A program made the position numbers and the translations under genes. This document shows positions 1 through 10,199 of a stretch of 64,000 nt of DNA, in pieces. Under the pieces are notes generated by a model. It did no database searches. It worked only from the letters and a program-made list of their open reading frames with translations, and was not told the DNA's origin. Source of the DNA: Pseudomonadota bacterium (GTDB taxonomy: Bacteria > Pseudomonadota > Gammaproteobacteria > Burkholderiales > Burkholderiaceae_C); NCBI GenBank assembly GCA_029780695.1, contig JAKOYD010000167.1, positions 1 to 64,000 on the forward strand. Direction: 5' to 3'. Positions within the stretch are counted from its first letter, which is position 1. Every line of letters starts with the position of its first letter.

Positions 1-121
1 TGATGCCATGCGCCATTGCGATCTTGGCTACTGACGCGCCCGGCTGTGCGCATTCGAGCAGGATCTGCTCTTTCAATTCGGCGCTGTAGTGCCTGCGCCT
101 TCTGACTATCTGCGTTGCCAT
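1..121 (-). CDS. IS66-type TnpA-like transposition protein, partial
   Basis: The minus strand opens at 121 and runs off the left edge. The first 40 residues (MATQIVRRRRHYSAELKEQI, then a segment with ECAQPGAS and AMAHGI) match the N-terminal helix-turn-helix region of the small accessory protein (TnpA/OrfA) of IS66-like elements, which binds the element ends. Only the 5' third is in the window, so whether the element is intact cannot be judged. The family call rests on the YSAELKEQIL...QPGAS..KIAMAHGI pattern, which is also seen in related transposase-8-like proteins. Confidence 0.7.
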   Translation of the reverse strand, partial: MATQIVRRRRHYSAELKEQILLECAQPGASVAKIAMAHGI

Positions 122-402
122 CGTGTCCAGCTTCTCCTTACTGGACAGGATCGTTACAGCCTACTGCAGCAGATTCAAGATGGGTTCGCCGCGCGCATAC
201 CGATGGGGCACGCGGGCAGCAGCCCAAAGGTGTGACGCGCGAGGCTCGGCCCGGCATGCGCGCGCCAACGCAAAGCCGTGCCTTCATAGACGCCGTTGGC
301 GTCGCCCGCGGCGCGGGACATCACTTGCTCGGGGATGGTGGGCCGCCAGTCGACCCGCCGTTGCGCTGCTGGGCCGACGTTGCGCTCAGCCCATGGCCCC
401 CA
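122..402. other. Gene-free stretch with probable IS terminus
   Basis: Between the transposition gene and the exonuclease I see no supported gene. IS66 ends usually read GTAA inwards; here TTAC at 154-157 would be the matching right terminus, but the partner end and target duplication lie outside the window. The rest (158-402) is open in several frames only because the DNA is GC-rich. Confidence 0.4.
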
Positions 403-1035
403 TCAGGCGCTCAGCTGACGCAACTTGATGAACGCCATGGCCGCCATCACGGCGTCGTTCAGCGCATCGTGCGCATCGCGCATCGGCAGGGCCAGGTCGG
501 CCATGAGGGTGGCAAAGCGCAGGTCGATTTCGACGTTGCCCTGCTGGTGCGAGGGCGGCAGCTGCTTGAATTTGTGGTCGTAATACAGCGCCGACACCTC
601 GATCTTGGGCTGCGGCAGGCCGATGCCGATCAGCGGCTTGATGGCGCGGTTGAGCATCGCCACGTCAAATTCAAGGTAGTAGCCCACCAGCGGCCGCGCG
701 CCGATGAAGTGCAGCAGCTGGCGCATGGCGTCAGCGGCCGGCAAGCCGGCCTGCACGTCCTGCGCGCGCAGGCGGTGCACGCGGATGCTCTCGGCGGAAA
801 CGCCTTTTTCGGGCCGGATCAGCAACTCCAGTCGCTCGCTGCTCAAGATGCGCTGACCACGAATCTTGACCGCGCCGACCGAAATGATCTCGTCGGTGCG
901 GGTGTTCAACCCCGTCGTCTCGCAGTCCAGCGACACCCATTCGTCCTTGGGTGGCGGCTCGAACAGAAACGCCCATTCGGTGCCCTTCAACTGGCGCTGC
1001 TGCCAGCCCGAGCGCAGTGTGTCGATCAGGCCCAT
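403..1035 (-). CDS. DnaQ-like 3'-5' exonuclease
   Basis: A 210-residue stand-alone DEDDh exonuclease of the DNA polymerase III epsilon type. Motif Exo I is visible as SLDCETTG (residues about 34-41, the Asp and Glu that bind metal), Exo II around YLEFDVAML, and Exo III with the general-base His in DAHDALNDA near the C-terminus. It hydrolyses 3' ends of DNA or RNA; the substrate cannot be read from sequence. It is longer than RNase T but lacks the polymerase-binding tail of true DnaQ. It lies 145 bases downstream of the cNMP/CBS/DUF294 gene on the same strand, a pairing I recall from other proteobacteria. Confidence 0.85.
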   Translation of the reverse strand: MGLIDTLRSGWQQRQLKGTEWAFLFEPPPKDEWVSLDCETTGLNTRTDEIISVGAVKIRGQRILSSERLELLIRPEKGVSAESIRVHRLRAQDVQAGLPAADAMRQLLHFIGARPLVGYYLEFDVAMLNRAIKPLIGIGLPQPKIEVSALYYDHKFKQLPPSHQQGNVEIDLRFATLMADLALPMRDAHDALNDAVMAAMAFIKLRQLSA

Positions 1036-1128
1036 GGCGACCCCACGTGACGGTGTTTCTCCTTGCCCCGGTGGGGTAAGGCGGGGATGGGGGCCAACGG
1101 CGGTTGCGCTAACAGCGGCGCGGCGACC

Positions 1129-1153
1129 CCCCCGCCGTCCCCCAGCGGGGGAG
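1129..1153. terminator. Inverted repeat in a GC-rich spacer
   Basis: The 145-base spacer between the exonuclease and the upstream DUF294 gene holds a hairpin-forming CCCCCAGCGGGGG flanked by runs of C and G. It could weaken transcription between the two genes, but there is no T-tract on the minus strand, so a canonical terminator is not supported. Confidence 0.3.
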
Positions 1154-1180
1154 GAAAAGAAAACCCAAGCACCGCGCCGC

Positions 1181-2998
1181 TCATAGGTTGTTCAGCTTGA
1201 AGCGATGCCGCAGCTGCCCCTTGAAGCGCTTGACCACGCCCAGCGCGTCCTTCAGCAAGTCGCGGTCCAGTGTGGACAGGCCCGGCACGTCGACCGCGCC
1301 CGACACCGGCAGCCCCTTGTCCATTTCGGCCAAACCGGCCTTGAGCTTGAGGCCCATGAAAAAGTGCAGCGCGTCGGTCAGCTCCTGGCCCATTTCGGCG
1401 CTCAACGCCCGCGCGCCCACCAGCGCGGCGATGCGCTCGGCCGTGCCGGTGTTCGGTAGGCGGTGCGCCAGCGCCAGGCTGCGCACACCATGCACCAAGG
1501 GGAAGATGCCCTCTTTCTTGAGGTTCATGCGGTTGTCGGCATCGCCCAGCAGGCGGTTCCACCAGCCGGTGGTGTTGCCGAAGGCGTCGATGGCGGCGGC
1601 AAAGCGCGCCAGCATGGCGTCGTTGTCGGTGGCCAGCTCCATCAGGCTGGCGCGCACGGCGTCCAGCAGGCGCGCGTCGCCGCTGACGGCGTGCGCGTCC
1701 ATGAAAATAGCCAGGTTCATCAGGCTGTCGCCGTCGGGCTGCAGCAGCCACTGGCGCACCGTCTGGCTGAATTCGGTCACCGTTTTGCACCACGCCGGGT
1801 TGTTGAGCATGATGCGGCCCGGGCACTCCGGGTAGCCAAAGCGCATCAGCGCGTCGGAAAACCGCTGGCAAACGGCCGCCAGATCGGCCGGCGGGGCATA
1901 GCCGTCGCGCACGATCAGTCCGTTGTCCTGGTCGGTTTTCAGCAGCTGTTCGCCGCGCCCTTCGCTGCCCATGACAAACAGGCAGCTGTTGGCGACCAGC
2001 TCCGCCGGCGCGATCAGTTGCCAGGCGCGCTCGAACAGCCGGGCGTTCAAATCGCGCACCAGTTGCGCGATCAGCGGCACGCGCGTGCCCGACCGGTACT
2101 GCCGCGCGATCATGCCGGTGATCTGGCCAGCGGCCTTTTCCAGCTCGTCCAGGCTGCCCGCGTTGTCGATCTGCATGGTGATCAGATGCGAGTGGTTGGA
2201 CAGGAAGCTGAACACGTCCAGCGATTCCAGCACGCCGGCGATGCGCTCGCCGTCCATCACCACCACGCGGTGAATGTTGTTGCGCAACATCAGCGCCAGC
2301 GCGTCGCCCACCTGGTCCGACGCCGCCACGCTGATCAGCTTGTAGTTGGCCAGCAAACCCACCGGCAGCTCGTGCAGCGGCGTGCCGCGCAGCACCGCTT
2401 TTTGCAGCGCGGTGGCGGTAAACATGCCGATGCGCGGCGGGTCGGTGGAAGTGTCGCGCACCAGCACGTTGGTGCTCTTCTGCTCCTGGAAGATATGCAC
2501 CACCGAAACGATGTCGGTCGCGGCATCGACCACGATGGCCGGTCGCAAAAAGGCCTCGTCCACGCGCGACAAATTCAGCGACTGCAATTCGCTGCCGGTC
2601 TGCCGGTCGCTCATGGCGCTCAGCTTGGCGCCCAAGTCTGAAAACAGCAGCGCGCCGAAGGTGGCGTTGGCGGCGATCAAATCCTTCACGGTCTGGCGCG
2701 CCAATCCGTAAGTGACCACTTCCTCGGTGGCGACAAAGCGGCTGCTGGTCTTGCCGGCCACCAGGCCGCGGCCGTCGAAGCAGTCATCGGGGCCGTAGGT
2801 GGCCACCACTTCGTCGCCGTCCAGCTGCGTGACCAGCCCCTTGATCAGCACGAAAAGATCAGCCGGCGCGTCCCCCACGTTCAGGATGACCGCGTCGCGC
2901 GGGAAATAGGCCACATCCACGCTGTCGCGCACCAGGCGCTGTTGCTCCTGCGTCAGGCAGTCGAAGGGCGAGGCGGAAAAATTGAAGGCGTTGGGCAT
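1181..2998 (-). CDS. Cyclic-nucleotide/CBS/DUF294 nucleotidyltransferase-like signalling protein
   Basis: A 605-residue four-part protein. Residues about 10-130 form a cNMP-binding (CAP_ED) domain, about 150-270 a CBS pair (NVLVRDT...RIGMFTA; NIHRVVVMDG), about 300-440 the DUF294 nucleotidyltransferase-like domain with the GSEGRGEQLLKTDQDNGL signature, and about 470-600 the DUF294 C-terminal helical domain. Such proteins are thought to sense nucleotides and transfer a nucleotidyl group to a partner, often near acetate transport genes; that role is inference here. The start at 2998 gives a full-length product. The neighbouring exonuclease is on the same strand. Confidence 0.85.
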   Translation of the reverse strand: MPNAFNFSASPFDCLTQEQQRLVRDSVDVAYFPRDAVILNVGDAPADLFVLIKGLVTQLDGDEVVATYGPDDCFDGRGLVAGKTSSRFVATEEVVTYGLARQTVKDLIAANATFGALLFSDLGAKLSAMSDRQTGSELQSLNLSRVDEAFLRPAIVVDAATDIVSVVHIFQEQKSTNVLVRDTSTDPPRIGMFTATALQKAVLRGTPLHELPVGLLANYKLISVAASDQVGDALALMLRNNIHRVVVMDGERIAGVLESLDVFSFLSNHSHLITMQIDNAGSLDELEKAAGQITGMIARQYRSGTRVPLIAQLVRDLNARLFERAWQLIAPAELVANSCLFVMGSEGRGEQLLKTDQDNGLIVRDGYAPPADLAAVCQRFSDALMRFGYPECPGRIMLNNPAWCKTVTEFSQTVRQWLLQPDGDSLMNLAIFMDAHAVSGDARLLDAVRASLMELATDNDAMLARFAAAIDAFGNTTGWWNRLLGDADNRMNLKKEGIFPLVHGVRSLALAHRLPNTGTAERIAALVGARALSAEMGQELTDALHFFMGLKLKAGLAEMDKGLPVSGAVDVPGLSTLDRDLLKDALGVVKRFKGQLRHRFKLNNL

Positions 2999-3026
2999 GG
3001 CGGTGGCCGGTCGGTCAACCCTTTAT

Positions 3027-3659
3027 TCAGCGCCGCACGCCTTGCGCCACGCTTGCAGGGGCCGCCCAGGCGCTGTCGAGCGCGGCGCTGCCCTCCAGGT
3101 GCGCGCGCAACATGGGCAGCGCGTCAAAGCCCCACAGCAGGCGATCGTCGACCACGAAGCTGGGTACGCCGAACACGCCGGCGGCGATGGCGGCGTCGGT
3201 GGCGACCTTCAACTCATGCTTGACGGCATCGCTGGCCGCATCGCGCGCGGGCGCCAGCTGCCGGGTGAGCGCGGCCAGCCGCTGCGCATCGTCGGCGGGC
3301 GCGCCGCCGACCCACACATGCCGAAAAATCGCCTCGCACACGCAGCGATTCGGCGCCCCCTGGCGCGCGCCCGCCCAAGCCAGGCGCAGCAGGCCCAGCG
3401 GGTTGAAGGGGTGCGCGGCGGGCAGCTCCAGCGGCACGCCGTGTTGCGCCGCCAGCCAGGCCACCTGGCGATAGGTCCAGTCGCGCTTGGGACCGATCTC
3501 CGCCGGCCCAAGCTGGCCATGGTGCTTCAGCAAGCCGGCAAACAGGATCGGGCGGTACGCCACTTCGTAGCTCAAGCCCTGCAGCGCCTGCGGCAGGCGC
3601 TCGAAGGCCAGATAGGCGTAGGGCGAAATGAAGTCCAGGTAAAAGGTGATGCGCTTCAT
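3027..3659 (-). CDS. 2-hydroxychromene-2-carboxylate isomerase-like DsbA-fold protein
   Basis: A 210-residue thioredoxin/DsbA-fold protein beginning MKRITFYLDFISPYAYLAFE, the hallmark of HCCA isomerases (kappa-class GST-like), with the catalytic Ser in the ISPYAY motif and a C-terminal GVFGVPSFVVDDRLLWG. True NahD isomerises 2-hydroxychromene-2-carboxylate in naphthalene breakdown with glutathione. No naphthalene genes are nearby, so the substrate here is unknown. The start at 3659 is preferred over upstream in-frame codons because it matches the family N-terminus and overlaps the preceding DUF1289 gene by 4 bases (ATGA), indicating translational coupling. Confidence 0.85.
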   Translation of the reverse strand: MKRITFYLDFISPYAYLAFERLPQALQGLSYEVAYRPILFAGLLKHHGQLGPAEIGPKRDWTYRQVAWLAAQHGVPLELPAAHPFNPLGLLRLAWAGARQGAPNRCVCEAIFRHVWVGGAPADDAQRLAALTRQLAPARDAASDAVKHELKVATDAAIAAGVFGVPSFVVDDRLLWGFDALPMLRAHLEGSAALDSAWAAPASVAQGVRR

Positions 3660-3892
3660 GATTGCCCCTGCGCGCGCCGGCGCTCGATGCGTTGCCACAC
3701 GTCCCACCGGGCCGCTTCGTCCATGTGCAGCCAGTTGCCGATTTCTTCCAGCCGCCTGAAACACCCTTCGCACCAGCCGGTGCGCGCGTCGATGCGGCAG
3801 ACCTGGACGCAGGGCGAAGGCAGTTTTTGGCCGTCAGCCCTTGCCTGGAAAGCGCGGGCAGCTATGATTTCGAGAGTATCCGGCGTTGCCAT
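3656..3892 (-). CDS. DUF1289 family small Cys-rich protein
   Basis: A 78-residue protein with the DUF1289 pattern SPCVQVCRIDARTGWCEGCFRRLEEI: four cysteines (C-x3-C-x8-C-x2-C) followed by GNWLHMDEAARW. The cysteine layout suggests a metal or Fe-S site; the biochemical role is unknown. It overlaps the HCCA-isomerase-like gene by 4 bases, so the two are translated together. Confidence 0.85.
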   Translation of the reverse strand: MATPDTLEIIAARAFQARADGQKLPSPCVQVCRIDARTGWCEGCFRRLEEIGNWLHMDEAARWDVWQRIERRRAQGQS

Positions 3893-3901
3893 GGCACCAG
3901 C

Positions 3902-4666
3902 TTAGTCGATTGCCGCCAGCGCGCGCTGCAGCGCCCGCGCGTCGGGCAAGGCGTGCCCCGCGGCGGTGTTGTCGAAGATGCACCACACGTCGGCCTGATC
4001 GCGCGCCTGGGCGATGCGCGCGGCCAGCACCTGCAGCCAGTCGGCCGCATAGCCGCTGTAATACACGCGCGGCGAGCCGTGCAGCCGCAGGTAAATCCTG
4101 CGCGCGCTGCCGCCGGGTGCTGCGCCGCCCGGGTGCAGCACCGGATCGGCCAGCACGCGCGCCACCCCATGCGCGGCCAGCAGCGCGTCGGCCGCGGGCG
4201 CAAACCAGCTGGCGTGGCGCGGCTCCAGCGCCACCGCGCCCCCGTGGCGCGCCCGCAGCGCCAGCAGAAAGGCGCCGACCACCGCTTCGTCGAAAGCCAG
4301 GCTGGGCGGCAGTTGCACCAGCAGGCAACCCAGCCGGTCACCCAGCCCGCCGACCTGCTGCAGAAATGCGTCCAGCGCCGGCGCTGCGCCGCGCAGTCTG
4401 GCGACGTGCGTGATGGCCTTGGGCAGCTTCACCGCGAAGCGAAAGCCGGGCGGCGTCTGCGCGGCCCATTTTTCATACGTGGCGCGGGCGTGCGGGCGGT
4501 AGAACGAGGTATTGATCTCACACGCCGTCATGTGCGCGGCGTAGCGCGCCAGATGCGTGCCGGCGCCCGCGAATTCGTCCGCCAGCGCACGTGGCACTTG
4601 CCAGCCGGCGGTGCCGACGCGCAGATCAAAAGCGCGCACCGGCATGGGTGTCTGTGCGCCGGTCAA
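3902..4666 (-). CDS. DUF72 family TIM-barrel protein
   Basis: A 254-residue protein of the DUF72/YecE family: RVGTAGWQVP near the N-terminus, ACEINTSFYRPHARATYEKWA, FRFAVKLPKAITH and LLVQLPPSL in the middle, and YYSGYAADWL...VWCIFDNTAAGHA at the C-terminus. These are the conserved beta-strand ends of the TIM-barrel-like fold. No reaction has been assigned to the family with certainty. It lies 9 bases upstream of the DUF1289 gene on the same strand, so the three probably form an operon. Confidence 0.85.
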   Translation of the reverse strand: MTGAQTPMPVRAFDLRVGTAGWQVPRALADEFAGAGTHLARYAAHMTACEINTSFYRPHARATYEKWAAQTPPGFRFAVKLPKAITHVARLRGAAPALDAFLQQVGGLGDRLGCLLVQLPPSLAFDEAVVGAFLLALRARHGGAVALEPRHASWFAPAADALLAAHGVARVLADPVLHPGGAAPGGSARRIYLRLHGSPRVYYSGYAADWLQVLAARIAQARDQADVWCIFDNTAAGHALPDARALQRALAAID

Positions 4667-4732
4667 CCGTCAACCAGCGGTTCGGCGCCGACCACATGGG
4701 CGACGATAGCTACCATTTTTGCAGCAACAGGG

Positions 4733-5248
4733 TCAGGGCTCGACCACCACATCCGCCACGGCGGCGCCCGTCAGGTGTTCCAGGTCGGCCGGCGTCAGCT
4801 TGAACACGCCGTGCGGGTGGCCGGCGGCCGCCCAAATGTCGGCAAAGCGGAACAGCTCGCGATCGATCAAGGTCACGGGTGGCTCGGCGTGCGCGACGGG
4901 CGACACGCCACCAATCGAGAAGCCGGTCTTGGCCTTCACGAATTCGGCGTCGGCGCGGCCCAGCTTGCCGCCGCTCGCGGCGCACACCAGCGCCTCGACC
5001 TTTTTTTCGTCCACCCGCCGGTCGCCGCTGGTGATGACCAGCACCGCCGCGTCGTCGGCCTTGCGGCGGAAGATGATGCTCTTGGCGATCTGGCCCACGT
5101 CAATGCCCAGCGCGTCGGCGGCCTGCTGTGCGGTGCGCGCGGCGTCGTCCAGCATGACCGGCATGTGGGCGTGGCCGGCCTGGCGCAGCGCCTGGGCCAC
5201 GCGCTGCACGCCGTCGGGAAGCGATTTTTCCGTGTTCATCGTCGTCAT
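4733..5248 (-). CDS. YbaK/ProX-type aminoacyl-tRNA deacylase
   Basis: A 171-residue protein of the YbaK/EbsC family that removes wrong amino acids from tRNAs in trans. Family landmarks are QIAKSIIFRRK (with the conserved Lys), VLVITSGDRRVDEKKV, and the glycine loop GFSIGGVSPVAH, which forms the substrate pocket. Which tRNA it edits cannot be told from sequence; the form is closer to YbaK/YeaK than to ProXp-ala. It lies 6 bases downstream of the LysE-type gene on the same strand. Confidence 0.85.
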   Translation of the reverse strand: MTTMNTEKSLPDGVQRVAQALRQAGHAHMPVMLDDAARTAQQAADALGIDVGQIAKSIIFRRKADDAAVLVITSGDRRVDEKKVEALVCAASGGKLGRADAEFVKAKTGFSIGGVSPVAHAEPPVTLIDRELFRFADIWAAAGHPHGVFKLTPADLEHLTGAAVADVVVEP

Positions 5249-5254
5249 GTCACA

Positions 5255-5902
5255 TCAGCTGGTGTGCGCCGCGCGCCCCACCATCAGCAGGCTGGCGCCC
5301 ATGCCCATCAGCACGCCGCCAAACACGCGGTTCTGCGCCCGCCGCGCGCTGGCCGAGCGCAGGGCCGCCCGCAGGCGCGCAGCGATGAAGGCGTACCCGT
5401 GCATCACCACCGTGTCCACGGCCAGCGTGGTGACCAGCAGAATGGCCAGTTGCAGTGCCAGCGGGCGCTTGGGGTCGATGAACTGCGGCAGCACCGCCAC
5501 CATGAAGACGATGCCCTTGGGGTTGGTGGCATTGGTCAGCGCGCCGGTTGCCACGCGCTGGCGCAGGCTCAGGGTCGGCGCCGCGGCTGGCATGCCGTCC
5601 AGCGCCTGGCCGCCATGCACGGGCGCGCGCCATTGCCTGACGCCCAGCCACACCAGATAGGCCGCGCCCAGCACCTTGACCACGGTGAACGCGGTGGCCG
5701 AAGCCACCAGCAACGCGCCCACGCCGACGCCCGCCACCAGCAGGATGAACGCCAGCCCGATCTGCAGCCCGGCGATGGTGGCGCTGGTCTGGCGCACGCC
5801 GTATTGCAGCCCGTGGCTCATCGACAGCACCGCGCCCGAGCCTGGCGACAGCGCGATCAGCCACGACGCCACGAAATATGCCAGCCAGACACGAGCATCC
5901 AT
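5255..5902 (-). CDS. LysE/RhtB family amino-acid exporter
   Basis: A 215-residue inner-membrane protein with about six hydrophobic segments. The N-terminal half has the family hallmark LSPGSGAVLSMSHGLQYG (SPGP-like loop), followed by GAAYLVWLGVRQW and TNPKGIVFMVAVLPQFI, typical of LysE/RhtB exporters of basic or neutral amino acids. The substrate is not predictable. It precedes ybaK-like and follows the HMG-CoA lyase gene on the same strand with 73 bases between. Confidence 0.85.
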   Translation of the reverse strand: MDARVWLAYFVASWLIALSPGSGAVLSMSHGLQYGVRQTSATIAGLQIGLAFILLVAGVGVGALLVASATAFTVVKVLGAAYLVWLGVRQWRAPVHGGQALDGMPAAAPTLSLRQRVATGALTNATNPKGIVFMVAVLPQFIDPKRPLALQLAILLVTTLAVDTVVMHGYAFIAARLRAALRSASARRAQNRVFGGVLMGMGASLLMVGRAAHTS

Positions 5903-5975
5903 TTCAAAAAACCTTCAGCGTCCCCGACGACAGCCCCACGCCATCAAGACAGGCGGTCGCGCCGCAGGCCATGGC

Positions 5976-6896
5976 TCACCCCGCGCGCTTGTTCAGCACC
6001 GCCGTGGCCACGCGCGAATTCGATTTGCGGCCCAGGAAGTCGCTGATGTACTGCCCGGCGTCGATCAGCTGGTCGAGGTCGATGCCGGTGTCGATGCCCA
6101 TGCCGTGCAGCATGTACACCACGTCTTCGGTTGCTACGTTTCCGGTAGCGCCCTTGGCATACGGGCAGCCGCCCAGGCCGGCCACCGAGGTGTCGTACTG
6201 CCACACGCCCAGCTCCAGCGCGGCCAGCGTGTTGGCCAGCGCCTGGCCGTAGGTGTCGTGGAAGTGGCCCGAAACGTCGTCGACGGCGTAGTGCCGCAGG
6301 GTCGCCTCGATGGCCGCCTGCACCTTGAGCGGCGTGCCGACGCCGATGGTGTCGGCCACGCCCACGTGCTGCACGCCGATGCCCTTCATCAGCCCCGCCA
6401 GGTAACCGACGCGCTCGGGCGAAATGTCGCCTTCGTACGGGCAACCCACGGTGCAGCTCATGGCGCCGCGCACGTAAATGCCCTGGTCGCGCGCGGCCTG
6501 CGCCACGGGGGCGAAGCGCTCGATGCTTTCGGCGATGCTGCAGTTGATGTTCTTCTGGCTGAAGGCCTCGCTGGCGGCGCCGAACACCACGATCTCGTCG
6601 GGCCAGGTGGCGCGCGGGCCGGCAATGGCCGCCTCGAAGCCCTTCAGGTTGGGCGTCAGCACGCTGTAGCGCACGCCGGGCTGGCGGCGGATGCCGGCCA
6701 TGACCTCGGCGTTGTCGCCCATCTGCGGCACCCACTTGGGTGACACATAGCTGGTGACCTCGATTTCCTTCAGGCCCGCATCCTGCAGGCGATGGACCAG
6801 CTCGATCTTGACGGCGGCGGGCACCGCCTGTTTTTCATTCTGCAGCCCGTCGCGCGGGCCGACGTCGACGATCTTGACACGGGAGGGCAAAGGCAT
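5976..6896 (-). CDS. liuE: Hydroxymethylglutaryl-CoA lyase
   Basis: A 306-residue HMGL-like TIM-barrel enzyme that cleaves HMG-CoA to acetoacetate and acetyl-CoA, the last step of leucine degradation. Visible residues: KIVDVGPRDGLQNEK (metal/catalytic Asp and Arg), SGHFHDTYGQALAN (metal-binding HxH), and the signature GLGGCPYAKGATGNVATED with the catalytic Cys. The start at 6896 was chosen because MPLPSRVKIVDVGPRDG matches the family N-terminus. The carboxylase and hydratase of the same pathway lie upstream on the same strand. Length is normal for bacterial HMG-CoA lyases. Confidence 0.93.
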   Translation of the reverse strand: MPLPSRVKIVDVGPRDGLQNEKQAVPAAVKIELVHRLQDAGLKEIEVTSYVSPKWVPQMGDNAEVMAGIRRQPGVRYSVLTPNLKGFEAAIAGPRATWPDEIVVFGAASEAFSQKNINCSIAESIERFAPVAQAARDQGIYVRGAMSCTVGCPYEGDISPERVGYLAGLMKGIGVQHVGVADTIGVGTPLKVQAAIEATLRHYAVDDVSGHFHDTYGQALANTLAALELGVWQYDTSVAGLGGCPYAKGATGNVATEDVVYMLHGMGIDTGIDLDQLIDAGQYISDFLGRKSNSRVATAVLNKRAG

Positions 6897-7058
6897 GGCG
6901 GTTCTCGCGGTGGGCGACTGAAAAGTGGGGCAATGCGCGCTCGTCGCAGTGTAGCGGCAGGCGCCGCGCCGCGTGCGGGCGGAATGCGGGTGAAGGGACG
7001 CATCCGAGGCAGGCACCGAGTGGCATCTGCGCGCCGGCCGGACGACTTCGATTCAAAG

Positions 7059-7114
7059 AAAAAATGCTTGCAGCGCTTACCCATAAAGCGCAAGGCGCTG
7101 CGTAATTAATAGCA
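7059..7114 (-). repeat. Palindromic mini-repeat, copy 1
   Basis: In the 290-base spacer between liuE and liuD. Read on the minus strand it has the family layout: TGCTATTAATTACG, then GCGCTT-TATGGGT-AAGCGC, then a run ending in ATTTTTT. The central arms form a hairpin. Other copies are listed separately. Confidence 0.65.
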
Positions 7115-7186
7115 AGCAGGGCGGGCACTCGTGCCCAAGAGCAGCGCGCGCCACATCCACGCGGGCACAAGTGCCCGCCCGACAGC

Positions 7187-9199
<2,013 letters not shown>

Positions 9200-9233
9200 G
9201 CGAGTCTCCTCAACAAATTGGGACGGGGCGCGG

Positions 9234-9995
9234 CTACGCGCCGCTGGGCGCCGGCGCACCGCCGGCGAAGAACGCCTTCAGCTTCCGGATCACGATCTTC
9301 AAAAACTTCAACAGCACGACCAGCAGCAGCACCGACACCACCAGCATCACGGCCAGCGCCACGCCAAAGGCCAGCGGGTGCTGCGTCGCCAGCCACATCA
9401 CGCCCACCGCCAGGCCGTCCTCGAAGAACGAGGCCAGCCAGTTCGAAAACGGCTCGGGGCTGGTGTTGATGGCCGCGCGCGTGGTGGCCTTGGTGGCAAA
9501 CGAAGTGGCCGCCAGCGAACCGCCCAGCAGGCCGGCCACCAGGCCCATGGTGCCGCTGTCGGCGCCGAACACGCTGGCCGCCAGCAGCGCGCCGCCGGGG
9601 ATGCGGATGACGCTGTTGATCGAGTCCCACACGCTGTCGAGCCAGGGAATCTTGTCGGCAAAGAATTCGACCAGCAGCATGAAGCCGCTGGCGCCCAGCA
9701 CGGCCGGGTGCATCAGCAGCTTCAGCCCCTCGGGCAGCGGAATCCACCCCGCGTAGCCCATGGCGCCGGTCAGAAACACCACCGCGTACAACCGGAAGCC
9801 GCTGGCCCAGCCGAGCGCCGCCGCCAGCGCCATGAGCGAGGGCATGTCCATCTTGGCCACGGCGGGCGCGATGGCGCCGCCCACGGCCACGCCCGCCTGT
9901 CCCACGGCATTGCCCACCGCGGCGGCGGTTTCGCCATTGGGGTGGATGCCCATGCCGTGCAACCACTGGACGACGGATTGAATGAGTTCCTGCAT
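9234..9995 (-). CDS. DUF4126 membrane protein
   Basis: A 253-residue membrane protein with a DUF4126 core: ALGWASGFRLYAVVFLTG, EFFADKIPWLDSVWD, and RIPGGALLAASVFG are family landmarks, and there are five to six hydrophobic segments ending with a basic, Pro/Ala-rich tail. Function is unknown. It sits between the hydratase and the carboxylase alpha subunit of the leucine cluster on the same strand, but nothing in it suggests a role in leucine catabolism. Confidence 0.8.
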   Translation of the reverse strand: MQELIQSVVQWLHGMGIHPNGETAAAVGNAVGQAGVAVGGAIAPAVAKMDMPSLMALAAALGWASGFRLYAVVFLTGAMGYAGWIPLPEGLKLLMHPAVLGASGFMLLVEFFADKIPWLDSVWDSINSVIRIPGGALLAASVFGADSGTMGLVAGLLGGSLAATSFATKATTRAAINTSPEPFSNWLASFFEDGLAVGVMWLATQHPLAFGVALAVMLVVSVLLLVVLLKFLKIVIRKLKAFFAGGAPAPSGA

Positions 9996-10130
9996 GTGCG
10001 CGACCTCGCCTGTTGTCAGCGGCAGGCGCCCCGCGCCCGCCCGCGCACGCACAACGCGCGCGCCAGGGGCAAGGCTGACGCGTTGGCCGGCCGGTGGGCG
10101 TAGGACGCGGCCGCCATCCGGGCACTGAAA

Positions 10131-10184
10131 GCTACATTATTCATAGCTAGCTGCGCTTGTCTGGTGTGCGCCAAAGGCCAAAAA
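10131..10184 (+). repeat. Palindromic mini-repeat, copy 2
   Basis: In the 204-base spacer between the DUF4126 gene and liuC. It shows the whole family pattern on the plus strand: GCTACATTATTCATAGCT, TGCGCTTGTC, TGCGCC and the tail GGCCAAAAA. Confidence 0.75.
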
Positions 10185-10199
10185 CACATCAAAACCACC

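Noticed and set aside
3662..6046. 794-codon plus-strand open frame
   Set aside because: It lies antisense to four well-supported genes and its product is His/Arg/Gln-rich without family similarity; a GC-rich shadow frame.
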